Shown here in pieces: positions 58,608-64,000 of a stretch of DNA of 64,000 nt. The notes under the pieces are model-generated. The model was not told where the DNA came from. It did no database searches and saw only the letters and a program-made list of their open reading frames with translations. A program made the position numbers and the translations under genes. Origin of the DNA: Actinomycetales bacterium (GTDB lineage: Bacteria; Actinomycetota; Actinomycetes; Actinomycetales; Actinomycetaceae); assembly GCA_015655375.1 (NCBI GenBank), contig JAATFD010000040.1, forward strand, positions 1 to 64,000, read 5' to 3'. Within the stretch, counting starts at the first letter, position 1. Each line of letters starts with the position of its first letter.

Positions 58608-59061
58608 GGTGGTCGTGGACATTGACGACTCGAGACCGATCTGGCTCCAGCTCACTGACGAGGTCCGTCGCCGCATCGCGGCAGGGGAGTGGACGCCTGG
58701 CCAGCGCATCCCGAGCGTGCGCGAACTCGCCCTCGATCTCGGGGTCAATCCCAATACCATCCAGCGCTCGCTGACGGAGACGGACCATCTGGGGCTCACT
58801 GTTCCCGAGCGAACGGCTGGCCGCTTCGTCACGAAGGACCGCGACCTCGTTGACGTCACCCGTGCCGCGCTCGCGACGGACACGACGGACGTCTACATCC
58901 GCTCGCTGGTTGGGATCGGCATGGACCTCGACGAGGCGCAGCGCCTGCTCGCCTCTCGCTGGTGCGCCGCAGCAGGCACCGAGACCGCGGAATCCGACAC
59001 TGAGCCCACCGACGTTGTGCCTCCCATCGCCGCTCACTCCGAGGAAAGGCCCCCACGATGA
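58603..59061 (+). CDS. GntR family regulator, YtrA subfamily
   Basis: 152 residues: wHTH domain PIWLQLTDEVRRRIAAGEWTPGQRIPSVRELALDLGVNPNTIQRSLTETDHLGLTVPERTAGRFV, then a short C-terminal helix-rich tail instead of a large effector domain, as in YtrA regulators of ABC exporters. ATG 58603 lies within the operator; GTG 58615, a few nt after GGGGGTGG, is an alternative start. The ATPase gene overlaps its end by 4 bp, so it controls its own operon with high likelihood. Confidence 0.92.
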   Translation: MGVVVDIDDSRPIWLQLTDEVRRRIAAGEWTPGQRIPSVRELALDLGVNPNTIQRSLTETDHLGLTVPERTAGRFVTKDRDLVDVTRAALATDTTDVYIRSLVGIGMDLDEAQRLLASRWCAAAGTETAESDTEPTDVVPPIAAHSEERPPR

Positions 59062-59768
59062 GTACGTCCCATCCAACTCCCGCTGTTGAGGCCGTCGGCC
59101 TCGTCAAGGACTTCCGGGGCACGAGGGCGCTCAACGGCATTGACCTCGTCCTGCCTGCGGGCCAGATCGTCGCCCTGCTCGGCGAGAACGGGGCCGGCAA
59201 GACCACCCTGCTCAAGATCCTCGCCGGCGTGCTGTCCGACTGGGAGGGCGAGGTCCGAGTCTGCGGCTATCGCCCCGGACCCGAATCGAAGGCGCTCGTG
59301 TCGTTCCTTCCCGATGCCTCGTTCCTGGAAGACGGCCTGACCTGCGAGGAAGCAGTCGTCCTCTTCGCTCGCTTCTTCGCCGATTTCGACGCGGACCGGG
59401 CGCGTTCCATGATCGAGTTCTTCCACCTGCCAGCGGGACGTGCGCTCAAGGAACTCTCCAAGGGCATGCGCGAAAAGCTCCAGGTCGCCCTCGCGATGTC
59501 GCGGCGCGCTCGCGTGTATCTGCTGGACGAGCCCATCTCTGGCGTGGATCCGGCCTCGCGCGACGTCATCCTGCACGGGATCCTTTCGAACTTCGACGAG
59601 GACGCCCTCATGGTGATCTCCACGCATTTGATCCATGATGTCGAGCCGATTGTCGACTCGGTCGTGTTCCTGCGCGAGGGACGGGTGCTTCTGGAAGGAG
59701 CGGCCGACGACCTGCGTGAGGAGCACCAGATGAATCTCGACGCGCTCTTCCGAAAGGTCTATGCCTGA
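59058..59768 (+). CDS. ABC transporter ATPase (YtrB-like)
   Basis: 236 residues: Walker A GENGAGKTT, Q-loop region VSFLPDASFLEDGL, signature LSKGMREKLQVALAMSR (SKGM variant of LSGGQ), Walker B YLLDEPISGVDP, switch His in ISTHLIHD. Highly similar in layout to YtrB-type ATPases. It is coupled to the GntR gene (ATGA) and to the permease (TGATG). In Bacilli such operons answer cell-wall antibiotics; that role here is inference. Confidence 0.93.
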   Translation: MSTSHPTPAVEAVGLVKDFRGTRALNGIDLVLPAGQIVALLGENGAGKTTLLKILAGVLSDWEGEVRVCGYRPGPESKALVSFLPDASFLEDGLTCEEAVVLFARFFADFDADRARSMIEFFHLPAGRALKELSKGMREKLQVALAMSRRARVYLLDEPISGVDPASRDVILHGILSNFDEDALMVISTHLIHDVEPIVDSVVFLREGRVLLEGAADDLREEHQMNLDALFRKVYA

Positions 59769-60592
59769 TGTTTGCCACACTGTTCGGACAGGAATTCCGC
59801 TCGAGTCGGCGGGGTCTCGGCGCCCTTGCCGGGTGGGTACTGCTCATCGAGGTCGTGTCGCTGGTCCCTGCTGTCCTGCACATTGCGTTCCTCGGGCAAC
59901 TCGGGCAGATGGTGGCAATTCTTGCCGTCATTGCGCCGATCCCGGTGGGGCTGGTCCTGCTGGCGGTGCGCTACTGGCGATCGATGTACGGCCAAGAAGG
60001 CTATTTCACGATGTCGATCCCGGTGCGCGGGCGCGTGCTCTACGCCTCGAAGGTGATCTATGCGTTGGCGGCGAGCGTGGCGCTGGGCATCGTCACAGTG
60101 GTTGGAGCCCTCCTCATGCTGATTGGACGCTCGTGGAAGGACCGTGCTCCGATCGGGGACGGTTTCCATGTCGCGTGGGAGGTGCTGTCCGACATCCCGG
60201 GAACCACGATCGTGGTGTTCGTGGTGGGACTCGTGGTCGCGCTGATCGCCTACGTCGTCGAGGTGTCTGCGGTCTTCTCGGTTGGGGCCGAAGGGCGCTT
60301 CTCGCACATGGGGTTCGGGGCGCCGCTGATCGGACTGGTGATCCTGTACGTGGCCAACCAGGTCCTGGCGCTAGTCGCGATGCTGGTCGTTCCAATCAGT
60401 ATCGATGTCGCGGGGCGCCACCCCGGCCAGATCGTCTGGCGCGGCATGTGGAACGACTTCGTGGACGCGGTCCACACCGGGAGCGATCCGCAGATCATCG
60501 GCCTTGGGGTCGTCCTCGCCGGGATCGTCCTGACCATCGTGATGTGGGTCTGGGCGACGAGGTCGATCGAGAGGCACACGAGCCTGAGGTGA
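59768..60592 (+). CDS. ABC transporter permease (ABC-2/YtrC-D-like)
   Basis: 274 residues with six hydrophobic spans (ALAGWVLLIEVVSLVPAVL, MVAILAVIAPIPVGLVLLAV, VIYALAASVALGIVTVVGALLML and others) and a short cytoplasmic loop RYWRSMYGQEGYFTMSIPVRGRVLYASK, a motif common in two-component exporters next to GntR regulators. It overlaps the ATPase stop by one base. Substrate unknown. Confidence 0.88.
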   Translation: MFATLFGQEFRSSRRGLGALAGWVLLIEVVSLVPAVLHIAFLGQLGQMVAILAVIAPIPVGLVLLAVRYWRSMYGQEGYFTMSIPVRGRVLYASKVIYALAASVALGIVTVVGALLMLIGRSWKDRAPIGDGFHVAWEVLSDIPGTTIVVFVVGLVVALIAYVVEVSAVFSVGAEGRFSHMGFGAPLIGLVILYVANQVLALVAMLVVPISIDVAGRHPGQIVWRGMWNDFVDAVHTGSDPQIIGLGVVLAGIVLTIVMWVWATRSIERHTSLR

Positions 60593-60836
60593 CGCCGAGG
60601 CACGTCGACACGCTTGCGTTCGATCCCGAAACGTGTGCCTTGACGAGCACGTCGCACTCCCGGCGGCACTTTCACCGTTTGGTTTTTGGGATTGGTGCTC
60701 GTTCGGGCCAGTCTGGTGAGGAATTGGTGAAAGTGATGGCCGGGGTCTGCCAGTTCAGGCCACTCTGGACGCAACCGATGAAAGGAGTGCCGGAGACGGC
60801 TGCCGGCGGGCGAGTGTTCGCCGACAGCCCGGCAAC
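60593..60836. other. Convergent intergenic region permease / rhlE with repeated GGTGAAAGTG
   Basis: CACTTTCACC (60667-60676) and GGTGAAAGTG (60726-60735) form a perfect 10-bp inverted repeat; a related CGATGAAAGGAGTGCCGG begins at 60778. At 60595-60607 and 60642-60654 lie CCGAGGCACGTCG and GACGAGCACGTCG, inverted, degenerate copies of the 13-bp unit. No gene is seen. Confidence 0.55.
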
Positions 60837-62579
60837 TCAGCCCTCCGACGATCCGGAGCCTCCCGTGGCTCCGTCGGACCCGGACCCTCCGCGGCGACGG
60901 CGGCGCCTGCGGGGTGCGATTGCCGACTCATCGGCAGGCTTGCGGGGTTCTGGTGAGTGATCGCCGCGGCCGCGGCCTCGTGAGCCCCGGTCCGAACGAC
61001 CCCGCTGGCCGGTGGGCACCTCGCGGTCGCCGTCGCGCGGCCCGCGGTTGCGCTCGTTCGAATGGACACGCCCGCGACCGCCGCGCGGAGCACCCCGACC
61101 GCCATGTCCGTGCCCCAGGCGATCATCATCGTGATGGCCGCCGGTCTCACCGAGGTCCTCGATCTTTTCCCCGGCCAGTCCCTCCAAGGTCCGCTTCGAA
61201 CGAGGAAGGCGACCCGTGACATCAGTGGGAATGTCGAGGTCGGTGTGAAGGTGCGGAGAGGTGTGATAGGTCTCCAGGGGCTCCGGCACTCCCAGGCCCA
61301 GGGCTTTGGAGATCAGGCTCCACCGGGGGACGTCATCCCAGTCGACGAAGGTGACCGCGGTGCCGGAGTGGCCGGCACGACCCGTGCGACCGATGCGGTG
61401 GATGTAGATCTTCTCGTCCTCGGGGCACTGGTAGTTGATGACGTGGGTGACATCGTCGACGTCGATGCCGCGCGCTGCCACATCGGTGGCGACGAGGACA
61501 TCGATCTTGCCCTTGCGGAAGGCGCGCATCGCCTGCTCGCGTGCCCCCTGACCCAGGTCGCCGTGGAGGGCTCCCACCGAGAACCCGCGCTCGGCCAGAT
61601 CGTCGGCCAGCCGCGCGGCGGTGCGCTTCGTCCGGCAGAAGATGATCGTGCGCCCCCGGCCTCGGGCCTGGAGGATACGGGAGACGACCTCGACCTTGTT
61701 CATCGCGTGGACCCGATAGATCACCTGTTTGGTGGTCGTCACGGTCTGGGACTGGTCTTCGGGGTCCTGGGCGCGGATGTGCGTCGGGTGGGACATGAAA
61801 CGGCGGGCCAGCGCGACGACGGGTCCGGGCATGGTCGCCGAGAACAACATCGTGTGACGGCTCGAGGGCACGCGGGCGAGCAGGGTCTCCACGTCTGGGA
61901 GGAAACCGAGGTCGAGCATCTCGTCGGCCTCGTCGAGGACAACGGTCCGGACACCGTTGAGATGGAGGAATCCCCGGCGCAGCAGATCGATGAGGCGCCC
62001 CGGTGTGCCGACGACGACGTCAACGCCCGTGTCGAGGGTCTCGATCTGGGGCTCGAAGGCGACACCGCCGTAGATGTCGAGGATTCGGGTCGACAGGTTC
62101 GCGCCCGCTGCCCGCAGATCGGTCGCGACCTGCTTGGTCAGCTCACGGGTTGGCAGGATGACGAGGGCTTGGGGGTACCCCGGGTTGAGGAGCTCGTCGT
62201 AGCCCTCTTCATCGGGGGCAATGACGTCCTCGAGCAGAGGGATGCCGAAGCCGAGGGTCTTGCCGGTTCCCGTCTTGGCCTGGCCGATGATGTCGTGGCG
62301 CGTCAGAGCGACCGGCAGAGTCAAGGCCTGGATGGGGAAGGGGCGTGTGATGCCCTTTGCGGCCAGTGCGTCGACGATCGGGTCGGACACGCCGTAGTCA
62401 GCGAAGGTCTTGCTGGTGAGGTCCTCGGGAGACCCGTCCTCGTCGGTGATGTCGGGCGTCGCTTCGGGCTCCGGAGCGATGGGGACGACGGAACCGAGAT
62501 GGACGACTCCGGCGGAATACTCGACGGGCGAGGGGTGTTCGACGGGCGCGGAGGCGTCCTCGGTGGGATCTGTGGTCAC
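60837..62579 (-). CDS. DEAD-box ATP-dependent RNA helicase (RhlE/DeaD-like)
   Basis: 580 residues. Q motif near TFADYGVSDPIVDALAAKGITRPFPIQ; motif I AKTGTGKT; PTRELTKQ; GTPGRL; motif II VLDEADEMLD; motif III FSATMP; TDVAARGIDVD; motif VI HRIGRTGRAG. An acidic N-terminal tail (about 70 residues) and a C-terminal tail rich in RGG-like, Arg/Gly and poly-Arg segments should bind RNA. It matches Rv3211 and, like it, lies beside a MiaE-like gene. GTG 62579 is the start of the open frame; a later ATG would trim the acidic tail. Confidence 0.95.
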   Translation of the reverse strand: MTTDPTEDASAPVEHPSPVEYSAGVVHLGSVVPIAPEPEATPDITDEDGSPEDLTSKTFADYGVSDPIVDALAAKGITRPFPIQALTLPVALTRHDIIGQAKTGTGKTLGFGIPLLEDVIAPDEEGYDELLNPGYPQALVILPTRELTKQVATDLRAAGANLSTRILDIYGGVAFEPQIETLDTGVDVVVGTPGRLIDLLRRGFLHLNGVRTVVLDEADEMLDLGFLPDVETLLARVPSSRHTMLFSATMPGPVVALARRFMSHPTHIRAQDPEDQSQTVTTTKQVIYRVHAMNKVEVVSRILQARGRGRTIIFCRTKRTAARLADDLAERGFSVGALHGDLGQGAREQAMRAFRKGKIDVLVATDVAARGIDVDDVTHVINYQCPEDEKIYIHRIGRTGRAGHSGTAVTFVDWDDVPRWSLISKALGLGVPEPLETYHTSPHLHTDLDIPTDVTGRLPRSKRTLEGLAGEKIEDLGETGGHHDDDRLGHGHGGRGAPRGGRGRVHSNERNRGPRDGDREVPTGQRGRSDRGSRGRGRGDHSPEPRKPADESAIAPRRRRRRRGGSGSDGATGGSGSSEG

Positions 62580-63142
62580 GATCAGCCTTGTCTCCCGGGG
62601 CGGACCCGGGTCGTGGTGGCAGCCGATCGCGCAGATTCTGGGGCGCGCCGCGGGGCGCGAATCACGGGTCGGTGATGCGACCGGTCAGCCGTGGTCGAGT
62701 TCCATTCTACGGCGTGGTGCCGGCGAGCCCGGGAGGAGCCGGTCACAGCGGGAGTTGGGCCGGGCGTAGGCGGCAGGTCGGCGGGTTGGCATTCTCCTCG
62801 AGACGGGGCAACTCGTGAGTCGGGCTACGGCGAAAATGCCGACCTTTGCTCGTTCATTGCGTCAGAGCATCGTTTGTCGGCCTGAGCTTGACTCATCTAG
62901 TGGCTCGAAGGCTGCTCGCGATATCGAGGTCGACTGATCCGATGGGAGAGCGCACTGGTTGTGTCGATCTCGGTGACCTGGTGAGCATCCGATGACAGTG
63001 CCATCCGAGCACGAGCGTCGCACCAGAGTCGTTTGGGTTGTTGGATTGACAACCGTCCAGCTGACACGCCCTCGGTCAGCAAGCCCGACCGGGAGACGCC
63101 ACGCATGCCCCCGACCCCACGACACACTGCGATCCTGCCGCT

Positions 63143-63201
63143 GGGCGTGTTTCGCGTACCAGGGAAGGCGAGAGTCGCCCCTGAAAGTCGGCGTGCTTCG
63201 T
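63143..63201 (+). repeat. 23-bp-phased repeat array, locus 5
   Basis: Units at 63143 (GGGCGTGTTTCGC), 63166 (AGGCGAGAGTCGC) and 63189 (CGGCGTGCTTCGT), spacers GTACCAGGGA and CCCTGAAAGT. Confidence 0.68.
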
Positions 63202-63233
63202 GGGGAGTGGTCTTGCGGCATCGGCACCCTGAC

Positions 63234-63239
63234 TAGGCT
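63234..63239 (+). promoter_or_regulatory. -10 hexamer TAGGCT for leaderless MiaE-like gene
   Basis: TAGGCT, then 6 nt, then ATG 63246. Confidence 0.5.
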
Positions 63240-63245
63240 GGGGCC

Positions 63246-63881
63246 ATGACTCGCGACCGCGCATATGAACCCGTCGACGCCGACTCGTCCGAGGTCGTCG
63301 GCCTGATTGCCTATGCAGCGCTGGCGGGCATGACGCGGCTGGCGAAGGACGGGGACCAGGCTCCCAGCATCACGGCCCACATCGCTCACGCTCGGATGTC
63401 CGCCCGAGCCTTCGAGGCATTCCACCAGCTCGAGATCTGGTCGGGTCACCGCGATCTCGACCTTGCGTCTGCAGCCGGTGAATACTCGGGCCTCTTCGAC
63501 GACCTCGACACCCGCACACGTCCGAGCACCTGGTGGGAACGCTCGGTCAAGACCTATGTGACGGTCGGAATCTTCTCCGACATGCTCCGACAGATCTCCG
63601 AGCGTCACGAATTCTTCGACGGGGACTCTCTGTCCTGGGACCTCGGCCAGGGAAAGTGGGTGCGGGCGAATCTTGCGCCACGCACTGCCGCCGACCCACA
63701 GCTGGCGGCCCGTTTGTCCCTGTGGGCCCGGCGTGTGGCGGGTGAGGCGCTCGGGCTCGTGCGTTCGAGCTTGTTCACCCATCCGGTGCTCGCGGCAGAT
63801 CCGGACACGTCGGACGCCATCTCGGCCTGGGTCACCCGACGCCATGGGGAACGGATGGCCGAGATCAACCTCAAGGCGTGA
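63246..63881 (+). CDS. Ferritin-fold MiaE_2-like protein
   Basis: 211 residues, nearly all helical. VVGLIAYAALAGMTRLAKDGDQAPSI, HIAHARMSARAFEAFHQLEIW, WWERSVKTYVTVGIFSDMLRQISERHEFFDG match the actinobacterial 'tRNA-(ms2io6A)-hydroxylase-like' ferritin-fold family (Rv3210c). Possible diiron ligands (HARMSARAFEAFHQLE) are partly kept, so hydroxylase activity is uncertain. It is next to rhlE, as in mycobacteria. Leaderless start. Confidence 0.85.
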   Translation: MTRDRAYEPVDADSSEVVGLIAYAALAGMTRLAKDGDQAPSITAHIAHARMSARAFEAFHQLEIWSGHRDLDLASAAGEYSGLFDDLDTRTRPSTWWERSVKTYVTVGIFSDMLRQISERHEFFDGDSLSWDLGQGKWVRANLAPRTAADPQLAARLSLWARRVAGEALGLVRSSLFTHPVLAADPDTSDAISAWVTRRHGERMAEINLKA

Positions 63882-63908
63882 TCCCGGGCGATCGGCCCGA
63901 CCCGGGAT
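63881..63908. terminator. Terminator hairpin after MiaE-like gene
   Basis: ATCCCGGG (63881-63888) and CCCGGGAT (63901-63908), a perfect 8-bp stem starting at the last base of the stop codon. Confidence 0.6.
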
Positions 63909-63954
63909 TCGCCCCGATGGCAGCCTCCCGGGTGAGCGCCCGGTCTGCTGTCGA

Positions 63955-64000
63955 TCAGTTCAGGGCGAACCCGACGTGGTGGGGACGGGCGGCGTCAACG
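63955..64000 (-). CDS. Possible C-terminus of a minus-strand gene (partial)
   Basis: Read on the minus strand from the window edge: VDAARPHHVGFALN then TGA (63957-63955). Too short to identify. A convergent gene here would fit the hairpin at 63881-63908. Confidence 0.3.
   Translation of the reverse strand, partial: VDAARPHHVGFALN

Larger units (their letters stand above)
62580..63245. other. Divergent intergenic region rhlE / MiaE-like gene
   Basis: 666 bp, the longest gene-free stretch. It contains a relative of the 56.1 kb segment (CCGTCCAGCTGACACG near 63054), a forward 23-bp-phased array at 63143-63201, and the -10 hexamer of the MiaE-like gene. The part nearest rhlE shows no clear promoter, and no protein-like frame was recognised. 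Confidence 0.6.

Noticed and set aside
7935-63201. CRISPR array as an explanation of the 23-bp-phased repeats
   Set aside because: Units are 13 bp, degenerate, with 10-nt spacers that are themselves related between loci, and there are no cas genes.

Overview
The window is a GC-rich, gene-dense chromosomal segment of an actinobacterium, most likely an anaerobic or facultative member of the Actinomycetaceae (Actinomyces/Schaalia-like). The evidence is the gene order (rpfB–rsmA–ispE–ABC-F; tRNA-Gln–glmU–prs–rplY; dapE–LOG–DUF3117–O-methyltransferase–mrp–DUF1003–MgtE-like; rhlE beside a MiaE-like gene), the actinobacteria-only families DUF3117 and MiaE_2, and the oxygen-sensitive ribonucleotide reductase NrdD/NrdG. 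I saw no prophage, insertion-sequence transposase, CRISPR array or rRNA. This placement is an inference from gene content.

Layout. 1-7.8 kb: end of an Rpf-like hydrolase, rsmA, ispE (broken by an in-frame TGA), an ABC-F protein, and nrdD-nrdG behind a likely NrdR box. 8-10.6 kb: an ABC-2 type exporter on the minus strand. 10.6-19.1 kb: a tetrapyrrole cluster, with hemA divergent from hemE–[hemY-hemC fusion]–hemD–hemB–hemL. All four junctions of that operon are 4-bp ATGA overlaps. 19.1-26.6 kb: a MarR regulator, a branched-chain amino-acid uptake system (livK, broken by an in-frame TAG, convergent with livHMGF) and a TetR regulator. 26.8-29.8 kb: tRNA-Gln(TTG), a shortened GlmU, prs and rplY. 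30-32.4 kb: a GT87-like membrane glycosyltransferase and manC. 32.5-48 kb: nucleoside uptake and catabolism (BMP lipoprotein, ATPase, two permeases, cdd, deoA, a papain-like orphan, deoC; then on the minus strand a dicarboxylate/amino-acid symporter, a phosphohexomutase and purine nucleoside phosphorylase), followed by dapE and a LOG-family gene. 49-56 kb: DUF3117, O-methyltransferase, mrp, DUF1003, a MgtE-N/CBS protein, a general-stress-like protein and an aminopeptidase P. 56.4-64 kb: a PHP phosphoesterase, a MarC protein, a GNAT enzyme, a GntR/YtrA-type regulator with its ABC exporter, a DEAD-box helicase and a MiaE-like ferritin-fold protein.

How the genes work together. The heme cluster covers every step from glutamyl-tRNA to a coproporphyrin or protoporphyrin; only metal insertion and the final step are missing here. 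The 32.5-47 kb block imports nucleosides, deaminates cytidine, splits nucleosides by phosphorolysis, and could pass pentose phosphates to glycolysis through DeoC and the mutase.

The most unusual content is non-coding. Intergenic regions carry at least three families of short dispersed repeats that I do not recognise: (1) a 13-bp unit around CGTGCTTCGC repeated every 23 bp, in arrays of three or four at five loci, two of which form inverted pairs bounding roughly 300-340 bp; (2) a 55-nt hairpin of invariant length with compensatory base changes, built from 18-nt units, at three loci; (3) a block of about 105 nt with a conserved hairpin shared by two loci. Other points of note are two nonsense codons, both explainable as C-to-T changes; a HemY–HemC fusion; a GlmU lacking its acetyltransferase half; a LivH with an extracytoplasmic extension; and a repeated leaderless geometry in which a TANNNT hexamer sits exactly 6 nt before the start codon.
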